From Phaeosaccion multiseriatum (lineage: Eukaryota; Ochrophyta, other classes), in assembly GCA_965112735.1 (NCBI GenBank), contig OZ218951.1:4092001-4156000 (forward strand): a stretch of 64,000 nucleotides of DNA. The letters run 5' to 3'. Each line of letters starts with the position of its first letter. Positions within the stretch are counted from its first letter, which is position 1. Below are positions 10,115 to 21,600 of the stretch, in pieces. The notes beneath the pieces are model-generated. The model ran no database searches. It worked only from the letters and a program-made list of their open reading frames with translations, and was not told the DNA's origin. A program made the translations under genes and the position numbers.

Positions 10115-12865
10115 GCCGTCCAGCGCTCCTGCTGCTCGTTCAGCTCCCGATACTGATGCACCACATCTCTCGTCGCCAGTTGTAAGGGCCTCAAGTTGGC
10201 CTGAATGTTGAGGGCAATGGTGTAGCTGAGGTCGTTTTGCATGTCCAGGTAGCGGTCCATCGTCTGCTCCATGTGACTCATGTGCAGTCCCAGCCTCATG
10301 TGGGTGGCTTGGGAGGCCCGCAGGGATGTGCTGAGCCCGGAAAGCAGGGATGCTGACGTCACGAACAGAGCCTGGGGTAAGAGTGGCGGGGTCCAGTGTG
10401 TGTGTGTGTGTGAGGGGGGGAGGGGGGAGGTGGCAGGGGGGGGGGGGGCAGACATGTCAACTCGAGGGCTCAGAGAAGTCAAAAGCGTGGTGCAGGGTTC
10501 GCAATCCCCCTACACATCCCCCTCTGCTCTTATCTCCTCTCTCCCCCTTTCCTCTCTTCGTGAACAACAAAACTATATATTAACGGGAGAGTGAAAAAAA
10601 ACTGTTGGAGCCCTCTCCTTCGCTCGCCTCGCCTTTTTTCTTCCTCTCCTCTCCTCTCCTCTCCTCTTCTCTCGCTTCGTCCCCTGCCTCGCATCTCAAG
10701 GTGCTCGATATCTTACCTCGATGTCTTGCAGCATGCTGGCTCCCCAGCGGCCGCTAAACATTGGCCGGATCTTTAAGTAGGGGTTGATCATGCTGACTAT
10801 CACGATTACCCGCCTGTGGCGATACAGCATGTGCGGTTGGTGATACAGCAGTAGCAGTTGGTGATACAGCGCAATGTGCCGCAACCGAAAAGCCCAAACG
10901 ACGCAGAAAAGAAGGCCATGTCACCCAACCATTCCCTCCCTCCCCACCTTCCCTCCCTCCCTCCCTCCCTCCCTCCCTCCCTCCTTACCTAATGTCCCGC
11001 ACGACATTCTTATAAAGCTCAGCGGGACACCTCCTGGCGCTCCACCCATCCGCAAGGCGCAAGACCCGCACCTCCTTAGGGGCGACTTTGGTCAGGGCTG
11101 CACCCCGAGTCACAAGCCCCTCCAGTGTCTTGTTTAGCGTCGCCTGCAAAGTGTCGGTTCGGAAATCCCAGCCCAGGTCGTAGCCCCCTGGGGTGAGTGG
11201 GTGGGTGGGTGAGGTACGTGAGTGGAGTGAGTGAGTCATTGAGTGAGTGTTTGAGTTGGTTGCTCTTTCTCTCTTTCACTCACGCACTCAAAAGCTATGC
11301 ACATTAAAGTACATGACAGGGCAAAGGGCAAAGGCAAAGGCTCAGGCACAGTGTTAGTGTGTGTGTGTGTGTGTGTGTGTTTGTGTGTTTGTGTGTGTGT
11401 ATATGAGTGAGTGATGTGCGTGTCTCCCCCTCTCTCTTTCCCTCTCTCTCACACACACACACCTGTGTCGTCAGAAGGGTCCTTCCCCGCTGCCACCCTC
11501 CTTGCTGTCTCCGCAAGGCCCTCCATACCCTTCGCCGTGTCGTCCAGGCTTGTGCACACGAGGGTGAGCAGGCTGCCCTCCACCGACTGAGGGAAGATTA
11601 GCACACTGATTGGGATAGTCCGTCACGTACATTGGAATGTAAGGAGTGTGTGCGTGCGTGTGTGAGAGAGAGAGTGAGAGTGACCCCACGAGCGAATGTA
11701 CTCACTCACTCACTCACTCACTCACTCACTCACTCACTCACCAGGAGAGGCCTCCAAGCACAAAGCCTAACAGTATTCCCAGAAAGCGTGTCAGCGCAAT
11801 CTTGGGAGAGCCTTCCAGCATGGCCATGTAGACCTTACAACCCATGGCAGGGAAGGATGGCAGCCAAAGGAAAGGAGGGAGGATGAAGGATGGAAGGACG
11901 GGTCGATGGCGTGAGTGGGCTTTGTAAACAATGTCAGGGCGTCTCCTCCCAATGAGGAACACAAGTCCACAGTCCACAGTTTGTTTGTGGGGAATGAGCC
12001 ACCTTGCGTGATGTACTACTCACTCACTCATTCACTCAGAAACTCACCAGGCCGAAGGTGAGGGCCCCTACTACGACGACGTACGAGTTCACCTTCATGA
12101 AAGCTGTATGCCGCACAAAGCCCATCCACAGGAAGAAGAACACGAAGAGCAGCGCGGCGTGGGCTGAGGTGGGGCCCGGCTCGTTCTCTGTTTCGAGGGA
12201 GTGGAGTGGAGGAGAGGAGAGGATAGGAGAGGAGGGGAGAGGAGAGGAGACGAGGGGAGAGGAGAGGAGAGGAGAGGAGAGGAGACGAGGGGAGAGGAGA
12301 GGAGAGAAGAGGAGAGGAGAGGAATGAGTGGAGATCGGCGAGGCAAGAAGGCAGATGGAAGACGGCTGCAGAGGCCTACTCTATGATGTTATGACTAAGG
12401 AACACTTACTTTGTCCGATGAAAGGCCACCCAAGAGCAACGGCAAAAAGGCCTCCGACAACAGTCCCTAATACCCTATTCACTCCCTTAATCAGGCTTTC
12501 CACCGCTGTTGGCTCTTGCACCAGTATGGCGGTGATTAAGATCCAAGACGAAGTCCCTGCTGTGACCTGGGGGCAGTACCAGGGGCAGCAGCGGAAGCAG
12601 CAACATCAGACTTCGAGGAAGAGAGCAGAGGAATATGGTGAACAGGTAAGCGAGTGCAGCGCTTCATCCCAGTATAGTAGCTCACCTTGTTGTTTGCCAA
12701 AAGTGGAATCCACGTGAAGCAGCCCGCGAGAACGGCAGCGGACGCCACTCTTATGCCCATCTTTCGCTCGACTGTAAGCCATGCGAAAGCCGGGTACCTG
12801 CTCCAACTTTCCTGCTTCCCAAACCGCGCGGTCCAGTGGGTAGAGGACCCCGGGGAAGAGAGCAT
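8500..12865 (-). CDS. FUSC/ALMT superfamily membrane transporter-like protein, 8 exons
   Basis: Exons on the minus strand: 12686-12865, 12410-12566, 12048-12187, 11742-11833, 11463-11605, 10989-11187, 10717-10813 and 8500-10371; phases all agree and give 959 residues. The N-terminal third has six or so membrane spans (VASAAVLAGCFTWIPLLAN, SSWILITAILVQ, then GVNRVLGTVVGGLFAVALGW, which is the FUSC/ALMT/aromatic-acid-exporter signature, then spans in exons 3 and 4 to about residue 195). A soluble part follows, with a hydrophobic segment RRVIVIVSM near 300. The last exon (337-959) is a very long hydrophilic tail with poly-Gln at 10079-10113, acidic runs and two dispersed-motif copies. Family members are anion or aromatic-acid channels and exporters; the substrate here is unknown. 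Start chosen at ATG 12865 because it directly precedes the first span. Confidence 0.8.
10079..10113. repeat. CTG/CAG triplet tract coding poly-Gln
   Basis: An almost pure triplet run in the last exon of the FUSC-type gene, read as Gln on the minus strand. Similar CAG tracts recur at 9488-9501, 44640-44673, 44733-44751, 53623-53640 and 53861-53887. Confidence 0.9.
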
Positions 12866-13114
12866 CGGAAGGAGGCAGCGGACGAAGCACGAGCACGAAA
12901 CCGTGTGGAGTGATCAGGATGTGAGCGTGTTGGTGCTCTGCCGGTCACAGCTGTGGGACCGATTTTTTTTTTTTTCCCTTCTTTCCTCTTCCCTTTTTCA
13001 TTAACAATAACTTGAAAGAGATATATACATAAGCGAGAGAGTGGGATGTCAGCTATCAGCTGTCGTGCTCTCTGTGACTCTCCTCTCCCTTTTGTTGGGT
13101 CTTGCTTCGCTCGT
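12866..13114. promoter_or_regulatory. short spacer: 3' end of anoctamin gene and promoter of FUSC-type gene
   Basis: Only 249 bp separate the anoctamin stop codon from the FUSC-type ATG on the same strand. The spacer must hold the anoctamin 3' UTR and the downstream promoter. A T tract at 12962-12975 (an A tract on the transcribed strand) and an AT-rich patch at 13001-13030 are the only notable features; no TATA box was identified. Confidence 0.4.
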
Positions 13115-15518
13115 TCAGTCCTCCTTGGTTGCTTGAGGTGGCCGTGTTGGGTGCTGTGTGTACAGCGCTTTGCCCTCATAGTAGAAGCGCCGCACCTGCA
13201 GAGAGGGAGAAAGACAAGACAGAGAGAGGAGGGATGGAGAGCGAGGGGGGGAGAGAGGGGGAGAGAAATGCAGAGAGAGGGAGGAGAGAGAAAGGAGAGA
13301 GAGGGAGAGAGAATAGGTGGGAGGTGAGGGGATAGGAGAGAGGAGGGGGAGGAGAGGAGAGGAGAGGAGAGGAGGGGGAGGAGACGAGAGGAGAGGGGAG
13401 GGGAATAGAGAAGAGGGGATGAGGGGAGGGGAATAGAGAAGAGTTGATGGGGGGAGGGGAATAGAGAAGAGGGATGAGGGGAGGGGAATAGAGAAGAGGG
13501 TAAATGGAGGGGAATAGAGAAGAGGGGATGAGGGGAGGGGAATAGAGAAGAGGGGATGAGGGGAGGGGAATAGAGAAGAGGGTAAATGGAGGGGAATAGA
13601 GAAGAGGGGATGAGGGGAGGGGAATAGAGAAGAGGGGATGAGGGGAGGGGAATAGAGAAGAGGGGATGAGGGGAGGGGAATAGAGAAGAGGGATGAGGGG
13701 AGGGGAATAGAGAAGAGGGTAAATGGAGGGGAATAGAGAAGAGGGTAAATGGAGGGGAATAGAGAAGAGGGGATGAGGGGAGGGGGATAGAGAAGAGGGA
13801 TGAGGGGAGGGGAATAGAGAAGAGGGTAAATGGAGGGGAATAGAGAAGAGGGATGAGGGGAGGGGAATAGAGAAGAGGGGATGAGGGGAGGGGAATAGAG
13901 AAGAGGGGATGAGGGGAGGGGAATAGAGAAGAGGGGATGAGGGGAGGGGAATAGAGAAGAGGGGATGAGGGGAGGGGAATAGAGAAGAGGGTAAATGGAG
14001 GGGAATAGAGAAGAGGGGATGAGGGGAGGGGAATAGAGAAGAGGGATGAGGGGAGGGGAATAGAGAAGAGGGTAATTGGAGGGGAATAGAGAAGAGTTGA
14101 TGGGGGGAGGGGAATAGAGAAGAGGGATGAGAAGAGAGGGTTACCCGCTCACCTCGTTCTGAACCCACTCTGGCTTGTCAGGGACGTAGTTCCAGAGGAT
14201 GAGTATGGCAATGAAAATCACATGCTCTAGACCAAAGCACAGACCCACTGCATATCTGCGCATGGAGGGGGGGGGGGAGGGGGGGGGCAGGGGCAGCAGC
14301 TTCGGGGGTGAGGGATGTGGGGAGGGGGAGAACAAGACAGGGAGAGAGGGAGAGAGGGAGAGATAAGAGAGAGGGAGAGGAGGGAGGGAGGGAGAGGAGG
14401 GAGAGGGAACGAGAACGAGAGAGGGATAGATGAAGAGAGAGAGGGAGGGGAAGAGAGCGTAGGAGGCGAAGCGCAGGCTCACGAGGAGGTGGAGGAGAAG
14501 AAGGCAGAGGACCACAGCCTTGACTCGAGAGGGAGTGGTACAAACCCTTCCCTCTCTCCTCCCACCCCCTCTTCCGAGCCCCCCCCCCCCTCCCCTCTCC
14601 TCTGCTGACCCCACCTCACCCACCTTCCCATGCCTGACTCGAAGTCCTGATCTACGCCCACCTCGTCCGGGCGGAACAACTCGGGCATCCACTGCATCAT
14701 CTGCTCACAGGAAGCAAGGTTTGGTTTCAGTTGTCAGTTTCAGTTTCGAGTGTCCGCGTCTGTTTCAGTTTCAGTTTGTTCAGTTCGACCTTCGACATCA
14801 GGACCGATGACAAGGAGAGATTATTCACCTGCTCTGAGGTGAGGCCGAACAGAAGACAATTGGTCAGCACGGATAACCAACACATACAGTCCATCACGCC
14901 CGCCCACGCCCCGATGGTTGCTGTCCGCTCCACCGGGGGCCGCCGAAAGACAAAGGTCAGATGCACATGATCTGACTTGATCTCCACGTAGGTCGCGAGG
15001 ACGCTGACCAAGGCGGCCTGAGAGGAGGGCGGGGGAGAGGGGGAGGAAGAGAAGGAGGGAGAGAAGGAGGGAAGGAGGGGGGGAGGGAGGGAGGGGAGAA
15101 GAGCGGGAGGGGAGGAGAGGGGGAAGGGAGGGAGGGAGGTGGAGTTGTTTTGTGTGGAGGCCTAGAAACAAAGGAAGCAAGCTCCCCTCCTCCCGCTGCC
15201 TTCCATTGCCTTCCTTGTCCTACCCCGGCCCTCCCTCCCTCCCTCCCACCCCATCCCACCCCCATCTCCCTCCCTCCCTCCCTCCCTCCCTCCCTCCCTC
15301 CCTCCCTCCCTCCCTCCCCCCCTCCCTCCCCCCCTCCCTCCCTCCCCTTACCAAAGGAAATGCTGAGGCAAAGAGTGTAACGTATCCGAACTGAATGATC
15401 ATCTCCAAGTAGTCATCAAAGGCCTGAAGGATGGCAGTGGACGGAGTAGGAGGGGGAAAGGGGGAGAAGGAGAAGGAGGAGGGAAGGGTGTGAGGGAGGC
15501 GGGAAGAGAGAGAGAGAG

Positions 15519-15558
<40 letters not shown>

Positions 15559-18500
15559 CTGAGAACAAAGGAACGAAAGAACGAAGGAAGGAACGACCCA
15601 CCTCAGTCCCGACACCCATGACCGCACGTACCTCATATTCATCACTCTGAAGGTCCACCGCCAGCCCGCCCGTGCCGCTCGCCTTCTTCTTGATCATCTC
15701 CTTCACGCCCCCCTCCTCGTCCTTGGCGGCGAGGGACTGCAGCAGCACGGGGAGGACGGTCTCGAGGAACACGCGTCGGAAGGAGTCCACCATGTACAGA
15801 GAGAGGATCTCGCTGCGCAGACGCGTAATCTCAAACTGGGGCGGGGGCCGAGGGGAGGATGTTTGTTTGTTTGGTTGGTTGTTTGTTTGGTTGGTTGTTT
15901 GTGTACGCACACGCACCCACGCATACTCGCACCCATCCATTGACATACTGTACCCACCTGGAAGAAGGCGATGTAAAAGAGACATACGTACGCGTCGAAG
16001 GCTTCGAAGAGGAAGCGCTTCACGAGCAGGGCCTGTTCCCAGTCCTCTTGCGTGCGGTGGTTCTCGTAGTTGGTGAGCTTGGTGGCAACGGTGCGATAGA
16101 TCCTTGCGGCACAGGAGAGAAGGAGGGAGGGAAGGAGAGTTGAGAGTGGGATCAACGAAGGAACGATGAAACGTTGAAGGACTGGATCCCGTCCTCCCTC
16201 CCCTCCCCTTACTTGTTGAAGGACTGGATCCCGTCCTCTCTCCCTCTCCCCTTACTTGTTGAAGGACTGGATGACAAGCACGTGCACAATGGTGCTACCG
16301 AGACTCTTGGGTATGAAGCCCAACCACACCCCCTCGGGGTCCAGCACGCCCCCCGGGGAAGTGAGGCTGGCGAGCTGTTCAATGTACATGCTCTGCTCCA
16401 GCCAGTTCTTGTTCTTGGTGTAACCCTGCATCAGCAACAGGGGCAGCAGCAGGAGCAGCAGCAGCAGCCGTTGGTGATCTAACAGCAAAAGCAGCGGCAG
16501 AAGAGTTGGTTGATGCAGCAGCAGCACCAGTAGCAGCAGCTGAAAAACGAGGAGCGAAAAAGCGACACAGAAACTGAAACAACGGAGCACAGCACACGTA
16601 ACTCCCTCCCTCCCTCACGCCGTACCTCCAAGTTGAGGCAGCACATGAGAGCCACCGCGGCGAGGCACAGCATGAGGCCCGTGACAGCCACAGAAACCAT
16701 GTAGCGGGGCAAGCGGGCGAGGCGCGAGAAGTACCTCTCCTGCCTGCCCGTGATGAAGGATGTCACCAGCGCCCCCTCGAACTCGGGCCGCACAGCCACC
16801 TGTTACGTAAGTAGGTACGTAAGTAGGTACGTAAGTAGGTACGTAAGAGTTAGTGAGTCTCGACTCTGACGAAAAATGTCTCCGACGCTAGCTAAAGGGG
16901 GATAAGCGGGATAAGAAAAGGAAGGAAGTACACACACACACGTCTCGAGCCTAAGCCTAACAACACAACACAACACAATACACCTCGAGGCTGTTGCTCT
17001 CCAGAAGAGTGCCCCACCGCCAGGCCCACTCCGACGACGTCCTGAGGGGATGGCAGTGTGTGTGTGTGTGGGGGGGGGGGGTGAGAGAGGAGTGCAGAGC
17101 AGACCAAAGCGAGAGAGAGGGGAAGAGAGGTAGAGAAGAGAGGGAGAGGGAGAGAGGCGGAGGGAGTTGGAGAGAGAAGAGAAAAGAGAGACACCGACAG
17201 CGATTGCACCACCTCACCCACCTCTTCCAGTACTTCTGAAAGCCGGCGGACCTGTACATGGGTAGGGTAGAGCATAGAGGACGGGGTGGGGGGTGGGTGG
17301 GCACGAGGCCAGCTTGATTAGTATCACGATGAGAAGCAAACAAGGCTAGCGCAGTATACGCTAGAGAGGGAGAGAGAGTCTCCGAGAGAGAGGGAGAGAG
17401 GGAGGAAGAGAGAGACAGACAGAGAGAGAGAGAGAGAGAGAGAGGAGACGCGGAGAGAGAGGGAGCCCTTACCAGAAGATGACCGCCAAGGTGAAGAGCG
17501 GTGCCCACTCGTCGTCGTCCACGCTCTTGCCCGACACGTACACACGGTGAAGGCTGAGCAGCAGCCCCAAACAGGCGGGGAAGGACAGCCACTTGAGGTA
17601 AAAGACGAGCCAGGCGAAGTAGAATGCCCTGGAGGGACCGAAGCTGGTGTTTATGTGGAGGGCAAAGGGGAGAAAGGGGTGGGTGGGTGATGAGAAGCAA
17701 TGCAGGAGGAGCGACCCAAGCCAATGGGGGGGGGGGGGAGGAAGGGGTGGATGGGTTGAGAGCGCGCGGTACGTGAGTGGCGTGAGGGGATGGAGACAGG
17801 GACGGGAAAATACTCAACTATTCGTTGATGGCATGGAGGTCTGGAAGACCCCAGCCGTTGCACGAATTTTGCCAGCAGGTCATTCGGTCTTCGTCGGAGT
17901 GTAGAGGCATGATGTTATCAATCGCCTCGGCGTCCAGCAACGCGCGAACTTGACTGGAGACATGCAGCACGCTCTCGCCCACTCCGTCGGGGAGCGTATC
18001 GAGAAGCTTGACGAAGGCCTTCCGGTCCTCGCCTTGGACGTTGTCCACGATGCTCTGCAGGAGGTACATCTCTTCAGCAGGGGTCAAGGGAGGGAACTCA
18101 TCCTCGTTCTCGTCCTCTTCCTGCTGTTGCTTCTTCATGCTATAGACGACCATGCGGCCCCGCTTGTTTCTCCGGATGAGTCGTAGAAGAACAGCCTCTT
18201 GTTGAAGCTCTGCGCGAGAGGCCCTCACCACGAGAGCTGCAGGCGCTCCGTCCTTATCCTCGTCCTCGTCCTCGTCGTCGTCCTCGTCCCCACTCCCTCT
18301 TCCTTTGCGCCAGTCTCCGCTTGTGTCCCCATCGCGCAGCTGTGACTTGACATCGAGGCCTGCCTTCCGCAGCGTGCGCCTGAGGAGTGTCCAGTTGAGG
18401 GGTGGAGGTTAATCCAGTTTGTTCGACACCTGCTCAGCCAACGGCAACCCACCTGAGGAAGTAGAGCACATCCCTACTCGCAGTGGGGCTCAGCACGATA

Positions 18501-18613
18501 GCCAGTGAGGTGTTCCACACTGGGCGATTGCTTGAGCTGTCCCTCCTCTCCTGATCAGCAGCCATGGCGCTCTCAGGCTGGGAGAGTTGAGGATAGAGTT
18601 CCGGAGGAGCCAT
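13115..18613 (-). CDS. anoctamin/TMEM16-family protein (scramblase or ion channel), 14 exons
   Basis: Exons: 18453-18613, 17819-18379, 17473-17643, 17222-17251, 16984-17041, 16626-16799, 16256-16425, 15958-16102, 15632-15835, 15352-15423, 14829-15017, 14624-14700, 14153-14255 and 13115-13195. All phases agree and yield 731 residues. The soluble N-terminus (1-240) contains an acidic run. The TMEM16 core starts at YFGPSRAFYFAWLVFY. Hallmarks follow in order: FQKYWKR, then a WRWGT segment, RPEF, VKRFLFEAFDAYVCLFYIAF, DDYLEMIIQFGYVTLFASAF and VEIKSDH. The acidic residues aligned to the TM7 (D/E, E) and TM8 (E, D) calcium sites are present; the TM6 site reads FNKIY. Family members move lipids or anions across membranes in response to calcium. 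It starts 70 bp from the divergent EH-LRR gene. Function by homology; activity inferred. Confidence 0.9.
13330..14135. repeat. GA-rich minisatellite filling the last anoctamin intron
   Basis: About 800 bp of tandem 26-29-bp units (variants of GGGATGAGGGGAGGGGAATA plus GAGAAGAG, with shorter TAAATGGA variants). It lies between exons 13 and 14 of the anoctamin gene, whose coding splice sites remain intact on both sides. The minus strand reads as an open frame of SLFPSPHP repeats, which I treat as an artefact of the period. Confidence 0.9.
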
Positions 18614-18683
18614 GGATTGCCATCTGGCCTTCTCAACTGTTTTACTTTCGGGAAACACTGATATCTATTTTATACGGAGAGAC
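18614..18683. promoter_or_regulatory. 70-bp bidirectional promoter / shared 5' region
   Basis: The anoctamin start codon (minus, 18613) and the EH-LRR start codon (plus, 18684) face away from each other with only 70 bp between. Both 5' UTRs and any core promoter must fit in or overlap this interval, or lie within the opposite gene. An AT-rich patch (ATCTATTTTATAC at 18663-18675) is the only promoter-like feature. Confidence 0.6.
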
Positions 18684-21600
18684 ATGGCTCCCGCCGAAAC
18701 AACTTCGGCTAGGGGAGAAGCGGGAGATAAATTACCAGGAGCAGCAGCACCCGCAAGCACCAGTCCCGGCTCCCCGGAGGAGACTGAAGTCCAGGAGGAT
18801 GTTTACTCGATGTCCTCGACGGAGGCGGCAAAGTACAGCGAAGTAAGGGAGGGAGGGAGGGAGGGAGGGAGGGCATGCAATGGAGATGTTGCAGCCTTAT
18901 GCCTGCTGTCTTGGTTTCCCTCCCTGTGAGAGCTCTTTAGTCACTTGGCTCATTGCTCATCGTCAACCACCCTGAATCCTCTTACTCTCCGTGCTTGATG
19001 CGCCTTCATTCCAAAGGTGTTCGCTCGGCTGGACACCGACAACAGTGGCTTCATCTCGGGATCCGAGGCCGTGGTGCTCTTCAAGAAGTCCGCCCTGCCC
19101 CGCGACAAGCTCGCGGCCATCTGGGCACTCGCTGACCAGGACAAGGACGGGAAGTGAGTATTCGTGAGTGAGTGAGTGAGTGAGTGAGTGAGTGAGTAGG
19201 GACAGTGGATAGCGACCGGCACCGCGAGGAAGGGGAGAGGGTCGGCTGCGTCGTGTGAGCGAGGAGGGAGCGTGTGTGCTGTGTAGCATAGCATGAGAGT
19301 CGGGCGGGTGGGCGAATCGCGTGCTTTCAGACACTTCATTCGCTCAGGCAGTCAGTCAGTCAGTCATTCAGTACTCTATTTTGGTCTTTTCTCTCTCTCT
19401 CTCTCTCTCTCTGTGCGTGTGGGGTGCTTTGCTGCTCACGTGACGAACGTCCTCCTTCCCTATCCTATACATTGATAGGCTGTCGCGCGAGGAGTTCCGA
19501 ATCGCCATGCATCTCATCTTGTGCGTGGGAAAGAAGAAGATGGAGCTGCCCAAGGACGGCACAGTGCCCGCCAGTCTGCGGCTGAAGAAGAAGAAGAAGA
19601 AGAAGGGAAAGGACAAGGCCAACATCAAGACTAAGAACAAGAACTCACAGCAACAGAAGCTGGAGACAGGCAGCAGCGCCGCAAAGCCTGGGGCTGGGGC
19701 AGGGGCAGGAGGGGGCTCGCCAGGGAAGAGAAGGCCCCGCCCTTCCGGCAGCAGCACAGCACCAGCACTAGCAGTTGGTGATACAGCAGCAGGCTCGAGC
19801 AAGTACGCCAAGGTGGGCCTGGAGGACGAGGCGGCCGTCCTGAGGATGGGGGGCACAAGTACAGATCGACGGCCCTCGTTGAGGGAAGTGCGGGAGGCAT
19901 CCCTGCTTGGGGAAGTGGATCATAGCGACGCGTACACCATTGGCTGTCCGACCAAGGAGCAGCACGAGCAGCAGCAGCAGCTGCTGCTGCAGCCGCAGGG
20001 CGTGGGAGGAGGAGGGGTGGAGGGAGGGAAGGCTGCTGCTCCGACGGCAACGCGCAAGAGCGGCCAAGGAGGGCAAGGAGGGGAGATGGCAGTGGACGGA
20101 GGAGGGGGTGGTGGTGCCGACGGGGCAGAGGAGCCGCAACCCGAGCAGCAGCAGAGGGAGGGGCCGGAGAAGCCCAAGGAGCCCAAGGAGCCACCCAAGA
20201 AACCCAAGAGGGTGTACGGACACATTCGGCCGGACGGGGTGGACAATGTGCATGTGGAGTCAGCGGCCGCCAAGAAGGCCCTCAGAGACATACAGGTCAG
20301 CAGGTTCGGAGGGTAGGGAGGGATGGCAGTGGATGGGGGGGGGGGGGGGTGGAGGGGGGAGGGGGGAATGGCAGTGCATGGAGGGAGAGGAGGGGGGGAA
20401 GAGGGACGTACATTAGGAGGTCAGGGTAAGGATGGCAGTGGATGGGGGAGTGGAGATGGCTGGAAGGAGGGGGGGTTGTAGTAGGTGGGGTCCGCGATGG
20501 CCAAGAGAAGAGGGTCCTCAGGGACACACACGTGTAGTTAGGGAGGGTAGGGAAGGAAGGAAGGAAGGAAGGAAGGAAGGCAGTGGATGGAGATGTAGCT
20601 TGGTTGTTGTGTGATTGACTGTTTGTATCTGTGCCTGTTTGTTTGTGGCTCAGAAGGTTGCCACGTCATGCTTGGCTCACACGCTGCACTGCCTGTCGTT
20701 TTATCCCCTGCCCTGCCACCCCACCCCATCCCATCCCATCCACTGCCATCCCATCCCATCCACTGCCATCTCATCCCGTCCACTATCACTCCCATCCCAT
20801 CCCATCCCATCCACTATCACTGCCATCCCATCCCGTCGACGGCCATCCCACCCCATCCCATCTCATCCCATCCCATCCACTGCCATCCCATCCCACCCAC
20901 TGCCATCTCATCCCATCCCATCCCATCCACTGCCATCCCATCCCACCCACTGCCATCTCATCCCGTCCACTGCCATCCCATCCCACCCACTGCCATCCCA
21001 TCCCATCCACTGCCATCTCATCCCATCCCATCCACTGCCATCCCATCCCATCCACTGCCATCTCATCCCGTCCACTGCCATCCCATCCCATCCCATCCAC
21101 TGCCATCTCATCCCATCCACTGCCATCCTACCCACCCCGCTCCACCCTCCCACCACACAATAGAGCAATCAAGTGCTGCTGTCCAACTTGGGCTACCTCA
21201 AGACCCAAGAAGAGGACCGAAGGAGAGAGCTTCGCGCCCTGGACCCTGTGGCAGCCGCAGCGGCAAGGAGGGCATCCCTGGACGACCCCAAGCACGCCCA
21301 CTTGGCAGCCCAACCAGGCTTCATTGACTTAAATGCCCCACCGGGGGCAGGGGGGAAGGCGGCGACTGGTCCAGGATCGGCGGTGGCCAACTTTCGAGGA
21401 GGAAGGGGGGGTGGGCGAGGGGCGGGAGGAGGGAAGGGGAGAGGCAGAGGGAGAGGGGGGCGACGAGGCGGGAGGGGCGGGAGGGGTGGCGGAAGGGGAG
21501 GGGCCCAGCAGGGTCAGGATGCAGGCCCGGTTTTACCGCCAGGAGGTACGTAAGCTGAAACCTGAGAAGCTGAGACCTGAGACTGAACAAGCTGGAACTG

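Noticed and set aside
13176-14168. 330-residue minus-strand ORF of Ser-Leu-Phe-Pro repeats
   Set aside because: It lies in the last anoctamin intron and translates the GA-rich minisatellite; splice sites and phase of the flanking exons show that it is intronic.
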